DNA of 64,000 nt from Portulaca oleracea (lineage: Eukaryota > Streptophyta > Magnoliopsida > Caryophyllales > Portulacaceae). The notes beneath the pieces are model-generated. The model was not told the origin of the DNA, made no database searches, and saw nothing but the letters and a program-made list of their open reading frames with translations. Position numbers and translations under genes: made by a program. Position 1 is the stretch's first letter, and each line of letters opens with the position of its first letter. This document shows positions 22,690-33,641 of the stretch, piece by piece. The stretch covers positions 131,501 through 195,500 of the forward strand of contig CM055871.1 of NCBI GenBank assembly GCA_029582165.1. The letters run 5' to 3'.

Positions 22690-23640
22690 AAAGAATTCCA
22701 AGGGGAGGGATTTTTGTAACCTCTCGGTCCGACTCCTTCATCGGATTGTGGCAAGTTTAGTTTTTAGTCAAGATGACGAGCAACCGAAGGTCCGCAAGGA
22801 CGACTTGTTTGTGATTTTCAACTTAGTGAGAAGCCGCCGCGTCAACACCGGGTCCTGTATTCTGCATTGCCTGCGAGAGATTAGTATGGAAAATCGGCCC
22901 ATGACGATAGGCGTGGGCAACATCAGTTGCCATTTCCTCAAGCAAGAGGGTTTCAGTGCCTATTTGAAAAAGGTGGACGCCGCGTTATTTCCTCGACCCC
23001 GTAGACGAGATTAGGCTGCAGAAGATGGGCATTTTGGCGAAACACCGGACTTGAACAATTTATGTTTACGGGCACGACGTCAAGAAGACGTCCATACACC
23101 AGATCCGAAAAAGGCGGAAGGATCGGTTGATATCACAAACCACTACAATTGCGGCCAACAGTACAGTTGGCGGTGTAGGGTGGGTGGTCCGGATGTGCCC
23201 AAGGACGAGGAGGAAGACTATGAAGAAGAAGAAGAAGAAGAAGAAGAAGAAGAAGAAGAAGAAGAAGAAGAAGAAGAAGAAGAAAGAGAAGAGAAGAAGA
23301 GGGGCATGATGGAGGGGAGGTCGAAGTAGGTGAGGCAAGTGGTGACCAATCATGGCGAGCATCATTAGGAAGCATAAACTCTCACCTTAAGCAGTTGAGT
23401 GTCAATTTCTAGCAACAACTACTCCAAAGTCAACATAACTTGCTGGAAAGCCAATAAGCCATGTTGAATGCCCAATAGACTATGCTCAACAACATGCATT
23501 CGCAACTGCGGCGGCACGAGGAGTACTTCCAGCAACAAAACCAGTACATGCACGACTAGGGCTACTACCACTTTCTGTCGCCAAACATAACTCGGCACCG
23601 GACAACTACACCAACCTCTACTATCTTACATATTTTCCCT
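22690..23640 (+). pseudogene. Gag-like or plant-transposon-type ORF remnant of E4
   Basis: The first 100 codons (RKDDLFVIFNLV, REISMENRPMTIGVG) align with E3's ORF at 39823-41109 (RKADLFIIFNAL, HEISRVTRKYTIGIG). After a stop at 23012 the frame shifts. The acidic segment of E3 is here replaced by a long glutamate run encoded by a (GAA)n microsatellite at 23220-23282. The Gln-rich tail near 23400-23560 also carries stops. The protein family is probably the one often annotated as putative plant transposon protein. Its function is not known to me; its place after the leader suggests a gag-like role. Confidence 0.65.
23220..23282. repeat. (GAA)n microsatellite
   Basis: About 21 trinucleotide units in the part of the E4 ORF that codes for the acidic segment. 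The poly-Phe and poly-Leu frames on the other strand are artefacts. Confidence 0.95.
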
Positions 23641-23743
23641 ACTACCCATATTCTCTTCCCCCGAGAGGACCAGAGAAGTGAACTGTAAGCGTCCCCGCCC
23701 CCACTTAACCTTTATATTGCTTTTGCGTGTGTTGTTAGTAAAA

Positions 23744-23758
23744 GATAAATGTGGGGGG
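23744..23758 (+). promoter_or_regulatory. Internal polypurine-like tract of E4
   Basis: AAATGTGGGGGGATG, just 3' of the gag-like remnant. The same motif lies 3' of the ORF in E3. Similar tracts recur near 28452-28500 and 29872-29885. Confidence 0.5.
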
Positions 23759-24716
23759 ATGCTTAATAGGGAAATTAGGAGTGTAACACCCCTAGGTTGT
23801 TAACCACTAGATTAAGCTAATGATCTACTTAACCCAATGATTAGCACAACCAATTATCATCTAAGGGTATTATCGCCGTCCACGGTAGTGGACAAGGCTA
23901 TCTACAAACCCAAAAACACATACTTACGGCAACCCAAACATATAATTTAATCAATCTAAACACACAAACAACCCATAACATAAATTATCGTCAATCACAA
24001 ATACTTAAAACCAACTCTTAAACACAAATTTAAACCCATCATTATACATAGATTAAAGTACGACTCCGAAGCCTACAAGTAAGCAACTCCCAGTTCACCT
24101 GTTCTTAAGTTTGGCTTGCGGTTCGTCCGGTTGGTGCCTTCTCTTTTCCCTTCGTCGAATTTCCTAAAGCGAAAACAAAAAACTTCACCATGTGAGATAA
24201 ACTCAGTACGTATACCCCTATAATATAAGAATCATTTCGCAATTAATTTTAGTTACTCGACGCAGTTCCAAATTAATTTAAAACAACGTAAAAGATAACA
24301 ACAACAATAAACAGTAAACAAACTTTACACAAACTAAAACATAACTTAGCTTTACATGAAAGACACAACTAACTAAACCACCCTTGAAGCCTCTTTACTT
24401 TAAATAAGGTATGAACGTAACTTAGGAAATAATATAACTCGTATGTAAAACTTGACATAAATCACACATAACTTAACATAAAACTTGACTTTTGTTTCCC
24501 GTAAAACATGACTTATAATCCTTGCTATACCTAATCCATAATTCTTATACTTTTAAGTCAAATAACATAAATACTTAAAACTTGGTTGTTGTATTATTAT
24601 GTTGAAGGTCCCCTACTTGCGATCATCGGCTAAGCCTCCGTATGCGCATACCCGGACCGATCGAGAGATCCGAATGGTATCTTGTACTGGCCAGGTTTCC
24701 ATGGGGTGCACTTATA

Positions 24717-24829
24717 GCACGAATAACATGGTGTGCATTGTGGCACGATATCATGGTGTGCACGAAGGCACGGTAACATGGCGTGCACAAGGCACGGTAA
24801 CTTGGTGTGCACGAGGCACGATAACATGG
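24717..24829. repeat. Five-unit tandem repeat inside the solo LTR
   Basis: Units of 24-26 bp like GCACGGTAACATGGTGTGCA start at 24717, 24743, 24768, 24792 and 24816. Each carries the palindromic word GTGCAC or a close variant. Confidence 0.8.
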
Positions 24830-24896
24830 GCGGAGCCCTTAATTAGGAAGGAAAAACTTGAAAATCTCACTTGTTTTAATCTTGTTTTAGCTTAAT

Positions 24897-25306
24897 GCCC
24901 TGTTCGGAAAAATTAGCGTTTTAGGTAGCGGATAGAGGTTTATGCAGTGGATAGCGGTTTACGTAGCGGATAACGGTTTAAGTAGCGGATAATGGATGAC
25001 TGTTCAAATGAAAATTGTGTTCGATAAATTTAGCGGTTGAATTAACAGATTAATGTGAATTGACATAAAAGGATATCAATAATTTTGAAAGATAAAATTT
25101 TCAAAGGGTATTTTTTGACTGAAAAATATGAAACGCTATATCCTAAACGCTAAACGTTAACTTTATTAGCGTTTCACAAAACGCTCCTTAAAACGTTAAA
25201 CGCTCCTCAAAACGCTAGCTTACCGAACATTAACATTTATGCAATTAGAGTTTTGACTTGGTCAAGACACTAAACGCTACCCCAAACGTTACTGCTGAAC
25301 ACGGCC
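24897..25306. mobile_element. MITE nested in the solo LTR, hAT-like ends
   Basis: The ends are GCCCTGTTCGG and, inverted, GGCCGTGTTCAGC. Subterminal words AGCGTTTT and AAAACGCT are repeated many times in opposite orientation. A four-unit 19-bp tandem (TAGCGGATAACGGTTTA type) occupies 24926-24996. No exact 8-bp TSD is visible. Confidence 0.55.
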
Positions 25307-27809
25307 TAACTCTAATATGACTTACAAAAACTAACCTATTCATAACATGCTCTTGGATTAACTTGCCCCACTTAGAACTTAACTCATGAAAAGCCTTTAG
25401 TAACAAAGGTACTTATTTAACATAAAATACATAACATAAAGGATGTGTAGCATACATACTTAGGGTAAGATATCTTGCTTAATAGACCATACTTTGGTAC
25501 ATTAAACTACATGAAAACTTATTTACACTTGAACATGATACATAAAATTAGTATAAATGACATGGATCTCAAAGTAGACATATCATATCCATAACATAAA
25601 TAGAACGAAAGTTTAAACCTTAAAAGTTATAGGCAATATACGTACCTAAATAGTTGAACACTTACACACACTCACTTAAACCAGCAGAGACTTGAACAGT
25701 TGGGTGCAACGACCTCTTAGGAATACTTGAGAAAGAACAAGAATCATGAATTAGAGTCTATTCTTATTGAGATTAATGAAGAATATCCTAGTAAAATCCA
25801 AAGATTACTTGATAATTGGTAATGCTTCCTAAGGTTCACTCGAAAGGCCATAACTTCTCCCACAAACATCGAATGATTATGAATAAGGACTTTTTGGAAA
25901 GCTATGCTCATGTGCTACAACTTTCTATCATCATGAAGGTAAAAATGTGATTAAGGAGGGTGAAAATCTCAAACTCAACAGGCTGTCCAGAATGTACATG
26001 CATGAACACTGGTTTTTCGAAGAGTTATAACTCGGGTTGTAGACATCGGTTTGAGACGTGCAAGTTATCTATGGAAAGCTTGAAGATCATACTAAAACTT
26101 TCATGTTGATCATAAGCTGATTTGGACATGGTAAAGGGTCGGAACTTGGCCATGAACACAGGACAGTCACATTAACTTTTCTGGGTAACTCATGTTTACC
26201 GACTAAGGTTCGGTGACTCATAACTTTCACTCCTGATATCCTATAGTTATGAAATTTACCTTTCTGGAAAGCTTGATAACCATTCTATAACTTCATTTTA
26301 AACTTAAACCAATGAGATCTCCCACCAGACGTTAAACATGCATTTTCATACCCATCTCAGAAATCATATATACTTACACCTCTTTACAGTTTTAGCCATA
26401 ACTTGTGATATACACATCAGAATCATGAAATTCAAAAACCGGCTGTTAGCTAACATATTAAGCTACCTTTTTATGCAATAATCTGAGCCAAACTCTTATT
26501 TTACACCCTCTGGAAAATTCAGATTACATCCAGATTGCATACTAAGCTTTATCTTGCTTTTGCATGTGCTCTAAACTTAATTATTTTACACTAATTTCTT
26601 CCCAAACACATTTCCTAAGCATGAATTTTAAATTTCCAGAATTAAAACATCAGTGACTACTCTCCATAGGTCATAAATCACACATGCAAAGCTTAATCTT
26701 ACCATAATTCAACATCCCAAGCATCAAATTTCAATGATATACCATTAAACATCATAACCTTCACTAATCTAACAATTTAACCTTAAACTAAGTATGCATC
26801 AATAAGTATTCACAAAATTCATACTTCCACAGTGAGTATATCATCCCCATCATCATGCATTTCATAATAAAACATAATCTTCACTCATTCAACCATTAAA
26901 GCACAATTTCATTACATACTTATCCAATTCTCACTCTTTTACTTCACACCTTCAACACCCACCACTCGAACTCATATAACACTTGATTTTCCTCTGTAAG
27001 ACATGAATAACCATCACAAAAATCAGGTTATATTCATAATCTAACACTTGAAAGAGTGAGTGTGAAAGAGTAGATCAAATACCAACTCAAATGGAGAAGA
27101 AGAGTGGAGAAAAGAAGGAGGATGATGATGGTGGCGGTCAGCGGCGACTGGTGATCGGTGGCTCTGGCCGGCGGCGACGATGGGGCGCACAGCAGTAGTA
27201 AGGAAGAGGGGAAGGTGAGAGGGCAAGGGTCGGGAGAGAGAAACAAGAGAGAGAGTGAGGGAGTGATGAGAGTTTAAAAAAAAAAAGAGGGATGTGAGTA
27301 TATCTTGCAATTATATAACAATAAGGCCCAAATGCTCTCTTCCCCCACCCCTCCCCCCCTTGACCGGCCGAACTAGTGGGCCAAAACAAATTTATCAAAT
27401 TTTTAACTTCTTTCTTTATACTTATACCTCCCTAAACCCAATTTACTTAAACTTATTATATCGAAAGAAAATTATCCGGAAATGTATGGAACCCAAATAA
27501 ATATACCTCTCTCAGGTACTCTCATAAATATTTTAAACTTGTCCTGGGTAAAAGGATAAAATAAAATAACGGAACCCATAAAAGAATATTTGAATATCCA
27601 TGATATCCATAAATTAAATCGGGAGAAGGACTTGACAGGAAATTTTTTTTTTCTAATCTAAGATCTTTATGGTCGTTGCACTGTTCAAGTCATGCAAAAC
27701 ACACATGAGTTAGATGAATTGGAACACGCGCTTTAATTATTATTTACTTATTTCTAACCTTGATTAATTACATTCACAAATATGTATAACGCTGGGTTAT
27801 TACAAGGAG

Positions 27810-29870
27810 GGAATGAGTCGCTTGATTATTGGTTTTGCCTTGTCTATTGTTGCATGATTTGGTCATCCTTAGTGTCTCATCTCATCCTTATCCTAGCATT
27901 GTTATAGCTGTTGTCCTAAAAGTTCTTTCCTGTGGGTTATCTTTGTGGTGGTTGTTGGTTTGAGCTCAACTTCATCGAGCGTAGGATCGGGAGTAAGCGA
28001 GTGTTTCACCCTCAATTTCCGCCTCAAGTGAGTGAGATTCGGGGTTGAGGTATATTCTAGTTAATGTATATATTGTTGATATATTTTAATTCCTTCTTTT
28101 AGTTACTTTCTTTTCTTTTTCTAATCTTGCATGCTAGAACTAATGCATCTAGGTAGTTTTCTTTGAATATCCTAACCCTATGCATGGTTCTTTTGGATCC
28201 AGGATCGAGTGCTCTTTTAAGTGAAGATTTTGAGGTAACCTTTTTCCGCTTCCTCCTTCAGTTTATATATTGGTACATGTTGCATGCTTGATTTTATTCC
28301 TTTTGGTGGCGCGTCCATAAGTATGTGCGTGTTGGATATTCTTGTTGATGGAGTCGTGTGGGCTTGGGTCGCCACCTTTTCTGTGCTAGGTGTTCTTTTG
28401 TTTGTTTATCTCTTTTCACTACCCTTCACGAGACGCCCTGACCCACAATGAAGACATTGTGGCGCTTTAAGTGTGTGTGTGTGTGTGGGTGGGGGGGGGG
28501 AGTTATTTGTGTTTGGGGGTAGCTCACCTAGCACTTTGATCCTCTTTTCTAAGGGTTTCGTTAAAATTTGAAAAAAATTTGAATAGAAAAATTGGAAAAT
28601 GTTGTGGAAAATAAAAGGAAAAAAGGGAAAAGGTTGTGAAAAAACCCCTAAAAGTGTTTTGTTTTTCTCTATAATTTACTCATTCTTAGAATCACGTAGT
28701 TGATAACTTGAGGGCTTTGTTAATCTTCTAAAAGGGGCTGCTGTGAGCATTGTAGGCTCTAACCTAGCCGTTGTCATGACTTATCTTCTTTAGGCTCCCT
28801 TCGCTAAGTGCAAAGGCAAGTTCCTCTTTTCTTTTCACACCCTTTTTGAGACTGTGAAACCTTAATTGCTTATGCTCGTGCTCGTTGAGAAAGTGAAAGT
28901 CAATAACAGAAAAGATAAAAGTCGGCGAAACCAACAACGGTCGGTGTGAGTGGATGACACTCACACCCCTTAAGTACTTTGTTACGTACGGAGTAACCCG
29001 AGTTGGAAGGGTAACCCCTTTTCGGAGGGCCGTTCAAATTCACGAAAAAATAACCGACATAAAACCCTTAAAAATTGAAAGAAAAAATAGAGCAAAAGAG
29101 TTGGTCTACCAATGTGGTTTGGCTTGGATGGTAGCTGCCCCTCACCCCTTAGGTAAAATCGTATGAATGGAGCGAAACCACGCTGGGAGAGTAGCCCCTA
29201 ATGGGCCACGAAAATCTCAAACCATGCCAAAAGAAAAAATAAAATAAAAAAAAAAGAAAAAGAGAAAAGAAAAGTTGAATAAGTTGTGGAGCCTTCCCTT
29301 ACGTAACCTGCGACTCTCACCAAGCCAAGGGCAACACAAATGGGGGGAGGGAAACACATTGATAGTCTTTTTGCTTTGAAACGAGCTTAGGTATAGGTTT
29401 TACTGAGACTTGATTGGAATTGATTTGGACATTCTTGCACCTGTGCACGAGGTTTTTCATTTAGTAGGAGGCGTTTGGGAGTTGAAAATCCCTAAGATTG
29501 GCAACGCCTTGGGTTATGTGTCCTTAATGTGCTCATAATAGTTTATTTTGGTCGGTTAGCGACGCCTTTCGAGTAGTTGATTGCATGATTTTACTAATGA
29601 GCATTTTCTTCCTTTCTTTTTGAAACTAGTTTTGTTTTTTCACCTTTCCTTTCTCCCTTTTTTCCTTTTTCATGGCTTTTTTGGGTATAGTCACTACAAA
29701 CCCTCATGAGACCCATCTCGTCCACCCGGGCTGCCGGGGGGTTTAAAGGGCTTGGTGTATTTGCTAAATGCACCCGTTTCTTCCCACGAAAGAGGAGTAG
29801 TTGTTTAGTTGTTAAGTAGTTTTATTCTGTTTTGCCCGGGACGAACAAAAGCTCAAGTGTGTGTGTGTGT
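27810..29870 (+). other. Non-coding 3' internal region of E4
   Basis: It matches the complement of E3 at about 37660-39600 in order. A G-rich tract after a (GT)n run lies at 28470-28500, and a conserved block containing CCACCCGGGCTGCCGGGG at about 29720-29740. Open frames here are not shared with E2 or E3 and are not called. Confidence 0.6.
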
Positions 29871-29871
29871 G

Positions 29872-29885
29872 TGTGGGGAGGGGGG
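29872..29885 (+). promoter_or_regulatory. LTR-adjacent polypurine tract of E4
   Basis: After AAGCTCAAGTGTGTG comes GTGGGGAGGGGGG, directly before the LTR start GTTTAGGC. E3 has the same arrangement (TGTTTAGGC after its G run). Confidence 0.6.
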
Positions 29886-30128
29886 TTTAGGCTTATTTTT
29901 AGGCATAAATTACGCTCCCGAGCTTGTTCTTTTCATTCAATTTCGAGTTGTTTTTCGCTATTTTTACTTGGTTTTTAGTTGTTTTGTAGGTTTCTCAAGT
30001 TAGAGGAATAAAACGAGGCAAAGGAGTAATTTAAGGGCAAATTAGGAGGTTTCGAGGGATTTCCCGAGCCAAGCCGAGCCAAGGAATGAAGAAGAGTAGA
30101 GCCGGGACGGGAAAAACGGGCAAAGGTA

Positions 30129-30450
30129 GGCTCGTCGTACCCGCTACAGGCCTTGTAGCAGGCGCAACAAGGTAACATTCCATGCCCACAAAGGTAGCCC
30201 CTGCTACACTTTTGTAGCAGGCACTATGCCTAGAGTAGAATCAGCCCGAAGGCCGTGTCACCCGCGACAACAAGGGTGGCACCCGCGACGCTTTTCACGC
30301 AGAAAAATTTGGAAAAGGCCTGCCTAGAATGGTTGCGCCCGCGACCAGAGATGTCATGCACGGGTACCCGCGCGAAATCAGAATCGCTTCCCTAGTTTTC
30401 GCTCCGTCGCGCCCGCTACACTCGTCGTCGCGCCCGTGATGGCTCTGATT
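30129..30450. repeat. GC-rich motif array in the E4 LTR
   Basis: Repeated words GCCCGCTACA, TGTAGCAGGC, CACCCGCGAC and TCGCGCCCG alternate in direct and inverted orientation. It ends 55 bp upstream of the TATA box and is the counterpart of the cleaner E3 array. Confidence 0.65.
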
Positions 30451-30504
30451 TACGTGTATTGTAACAACTGAAACGGCTATGTTTTAAGCAACTTCCTTGC
30501 CTTG

Positions 30505-30512
30505 TATAAATA
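30505..30512 (+). promoter_or_regulatory. TATA box of the E4 LTR
   Basis: TATAAATA within CTTGTATAAATACC, downstream of the GC-rich array. Confidence 0.65.
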
Positions 30513-31699
30513 CCTTTTAGTGACGATTTTATTAGGAGGTTCTTGAATTTTACTGTTCATCTTAGTTTTAGAGAGAGAAATCTTGTAAGTGGGTAATTAG
30601 GGAGATTTCCATCTCCCATTTTGCTTTGATTTGGGTTGTAATCAAGGATTGAAGCTTCATTAATTGGAAGATTGTGAAGATTACCAATTCTATGATTCAT
30701 CATCTACTTGTTTTCATCATCCATAGGTGTTTTCTTCTCCTTTACTCTACTATTCCATTGCTAATTACTTACCTACTTATTTGATTACCTTAATTGTGAT
30801 TTAACTGCTTTGTTTGAGATTGCTTTTACTTTGTGTTAGAAATCATGTTTAGGATTGGAATTGCTTGTGTTAGTTTAGTTATGATAATGGGTAGTGACTA
30901 GATTCCTAATGGATTAGGTGGTGATTAAGGTTATTGATGGTGGATTAGGGATTGGGTTAGCTAGTTAGGGAGTAACTAAGAAGGATATCTAATTCCCACC
31001 TTATTCCTTCCTTCAAGTAGGGTGCATTAGGGACCGGAAGCTCTTTAGTGCACTAATCGCTTGTCAATGGAAGGCTAAAGAAGGGATAGTTAGTCACTCA
31101 CTCACGAAAGTGAGGATGGGGCTAACTAGGGAAACTTGCTAAATTAACCCCCAGGGTCCGTGGTAGATTTCGGGGTAGTTAATCCGGACTACCCTTCGAA
31201 GAGAGAGGTTAGTGGCCTTATCCTAGCAGGATTCCCATCTGATTCCCTCTTACTTCTTACCCCCTAGCTGGGAAACCCATTACCTTTGATCCTGCTGATT
31301 TCATAAAACCCTCGAAGTCCATCTTTGTCAACTGACTGAACTCTTATTTGCTTGTTTGTTTTGTGCTAAGTTAGTAACCTTACCTCCCTTTTTGTTATCT
31401 TTAGTGATCTCAACCATCCTCTTGACTAAGACCTTTAGTTAGGTCCTTAGCTCCCTGAGAAGAACGACATATATATACACATATATAAAACCGGGCATAC
31501 AAACAGCTGATTACAGGTTACTCTTTGTTCAAATTGTTCATGCTCCCATTTCTTGTACCTGTTGCTATTGTTCAATGTCAATTCTCAATTAAAGTTGAAG
31601 AAAATGTCATTAAATTGAAGGACATTTGCAAGGAGATATGTTTTAGAGTTACTAGGGACAGTAAATTTAATTGTTGGAATAGACATATCCAGTTATGAT

Positions 31700-32190
31700 T
31701 GTAAATGATTAAGGGTGTATGGATTTATGATTTTCTATGGTGTTTTTGCACGATTGGGTTATAAAATTAGAAACAAGCTTTGAATGTCTTACGTTATTGA
31801 TACAAATGAAACAAGCCCTATAAGAAGGCTACCAAACTTTTGCAGGTTCAAATCAATAAGGGCATCAAAAATAATAAAGCATGACCCTAACATATTAGAA
31901 GGCCACAAAAATGTTTGTGGTTGTATTTCAAAGTAGGGCGTGGAAATCAGGTTTCGAGGTCCTATGTGTGATGTAGGGAGTCAAAATTACACAGTAGGGT
32001 GGCGAAAAGATTTGTGATCCTATACATTAAGCAGGGCGGCGAAAATTAATTTTGTTGCCATATTATAGGGCTTCGGTCACGTAACATCAAACTAGCGACG
32101 AAATAGACTTCGTGGCCCTATGGCTAGGGTCTCAAAATTTTGATTGTGGGCATCAACTAAAGGTGTCTAAACTTCGTGGCCCTATGGAAA
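31700..32190. repeat. Possible CACTA-type subterminal repeats, truncated
   Basis: Words such as CTTCGTGGCCCTATGG (twice), TAGGGCGGCGAAAA and AGCGACGAAAT recur in both orientations, as in the subterminal regions of plant CACTA transposons. No CACTA terminus is seen; the run stops where E1 begins. 31506-31700 holds nothing recognisable. Confidence 0.35.
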
Positions 32191-32732
32191 AGGGGGTGAC
32201 CCTTTTTCTCCGTGATATAGTACTTAAACGATCGTGAGCCGACTAAGGTTGCTTAATCATTAAATAAGGATATTTTTATTTTTGAAATTCATTTTTGGGG
32301 GGATAACTTTTATTTATTTTACAAATTCTTTTATATTATTAAAATATACGAAATTACACTAAAATAATTCACTAATAAATTTAGTACCGGCCCATTATTC
32401 CATCCGGGCCCAAGAAGTAGCAAAGGGACCACCATGAGGCCCTAAAACCCGCGCGGGTTTTATGGCTCCATGGACTGGACCCTATGCAACTTCGACCCAG
32501 GGAAAATGGGATGAACATTAATAAAACCCGTGCGGGTTTTGTTGATCTTCTGGCCCATTTTCTCTTGAGTAGCCTTAGATTAATAAAAGGTGGTAATAAA
32601 ATATTTGTAATGATTTTTTGTGCAATTATCATTTATTTTAAATAACTAAAAGAATTTATAAAAAGTGATGAGAGTCGCCAGCCGATTTAAGGAAACCGAC
32701 AAACCATGAAAATAATAAAAATAATCGATTGC
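32191..32732 (-). repeat. Partial 3' LTR of E1
   Basis: It matches 54155-55047 of the right LTR, minus the MITE. The intact target of that MITE lies at about 32361-32369. Palindromes AAAACCCGCGCGGGTTTT (32444-32461) and AAAACCCGTGCGGGTTTT (32523-32540) are shared. The integrase frame runs straight into it at 32732, so the start of this LTR and the end of integrase were deleted together. Confidence 0.8.
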
Positions 32733-33476
32733 GACCAATATGTACTCATGTCCTCCTGTTCCAGTTGGTTGTATCTTGCCAATGATGTCGATACCCCACA
32801 CCGAGAACGACCATGGAGACGTCAAAGTAGTTAAATAGGATGGAGGTTGATGTTGTAAGTTGGCATACTCTTGGCATTTGTGACACTTCCGAACGAACTC
32901 TAAGCAATCTGCCTCCATCGTGGACCAATAATAACCAGCCCTTTGAATCTTCTTTGCCAGCATGCGTCCATTCATATGGCGACCAATATGTACTCATGTC
33001 CTCCTGTTCCAGTTGGTTGTATCTTGCCAATGATGTCGATACCCCACACCGAGAACAACCACGGAGACGTCAAAGTAGTTAAATAGGATGGGGGTTGATG
33101 TTGTAGGTTGGCATAGTCTTGGCATTTGTGACACTTCCGAACGAACTCTAAGAAATCTGCCTCCATCGTGGACCAATAATAACCAGCCCTTTGAATCTTC
33201 TTTGCCAGCATGCGTCCATTCATGTGGGGACCAATATGTACTCATGTTCTCCTGTTCCAGTTGGTTGTATCTTGCCAATGATGTCGATACCCCACACCGA
33301 GAACGACCATGGAGACGTCAAAGTAGTTAAATAGGATAGGGGTTGATGTTGTAGGTTGGTATACTCTTGGCATTTGTTACACTTCCGAACGAACTCTAAG
33401 CAATCTGCCTCCATCGTGGACCAATAATAACCAGCCGTTTGAATCTTCTTTGCCAGCATGCGTCCATTCATGTGGG
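32733..33476 (-). repeat. Three tandem copies of a 248-bp integrase segment
   Basis: Units 32733-32980, 32981-33228 and 33229-33476 differ at only a few positions. Each encodes the integrase stretch from the zinc-finger region (GYYWSTMEADCLEFVRKC) to the first catalytic Asp (VWGIDIIGK). Because 248 is not a multiple of three, the frame changes at each copy. Confidence 0.95.
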
Positions 33477-33640
33477 GACCACACTCTCCTCCATGTACAT
33501 TAGTCATGACCTCCTTGGCGTTCTTAGCATCGATGCATAATAAATTGATACCCGTAGGTGATTTCTTGTAAATCGATCCTGGATCAAGCAGTATTGTGCT
33601 GCTAGAGACCTGACCGCTCGCTGTCCTCGAGCATCCAACT
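32733..33640 (-). pseudogene. Integrase remnant of E1
   Basis: Integrase inserts the cDNA into the host genome. The segment keeps the HHCC zinc finger (HGGECGPH, then CNKC), the GYYWSTM block and the first catalytic Asp in WGIDIIGK, and ends at AIDYF where LTR sequence begins. The rest of the DD-E catalytic core and the C-terminus are gone, and the 248-bp triplication shifts the frame. Its N-terminal edge abuts the E2 insertion at 33641; the matching upstream part is at 48666 and above. Confidence 0.85.
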
Positions 33641-33641
33641 T

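Larger units (their letters stand above)
23782..27804. mobile_element. 4.0-kb solo LTR with TSD AGGAG (gypsy, Tekay/Del-like)
   Basis: It begins TGTAACACCCC and ends GGGTTATTACA, and is flanked by AGGAG at 23777-23781 and 27805-27809. The ends resemble long LTRs of Tekay/Del chromoviruses. No internal region or second LTR is present, so it is a solo LTR left by recombination. A TATA-like sequence near 27310-27325 and a CT-rich leader on the minus strand suggest minus orientation. It contains tandem repeats (24717-24829) and a nested MITE (24897-25306). The remainder is AT-rich and non-coding. Confidence 0.85.
22685..31505 (+). mobile_element. Non-autonomous LTR element E4, 5' truncated, split by a solo LTR
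   Basis: The order is: a gag-like ORF remnant (22690-23640), a G-rich tract (23744-23758), the inserted solo LTR (23782-27804), a non-coding 3' region (27810-29870), a polypurine tract, and an LTR of about 1.6 kb (29884-31505). It is collinear with E3 on the other strand. The 5' LTR and leader are missing. No protease, reverse transcriptase or integrase is present. Confidence 0.7.
29884..31505 (+). repeat. 3' LTR of E4 (about 1.6 kb)
   Basis: It is homologous to the 1.71-kb E3 LTRs. The start is GTTTAGGCTTATTTTTAGGC (E3: TGTTTAGGCTCAATTTT) and the end is probably CATACAAACA at 31505. It holds a GC-rich motif array at 30129-30450 and a TATA box at 30505-30512. The end coordinate is uncertain because the partner LTR is missing. 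Confidence 0.55.

Noticed and set aside
23066..23375. Open frames with poly-Phe, poly-Leu or poly-Lys
   Set aside because: Other-frame translations of the (GAA)n tract. The glutamate frame is covered under the E4 ORF remnant.
27034..27398. Three overlapping minus-strand frames, one rich in His, Ser and Pro
   Set aside because: They cover the CT-rich leader of the long solo LTR; such bias gives chance open frames.
32733..33476. Regularly spaced repeat considered as a CRISPR-like array
   Set aside because: The units are 248-bp direct copies with no spacers, coding for integrase, in a plant genome.
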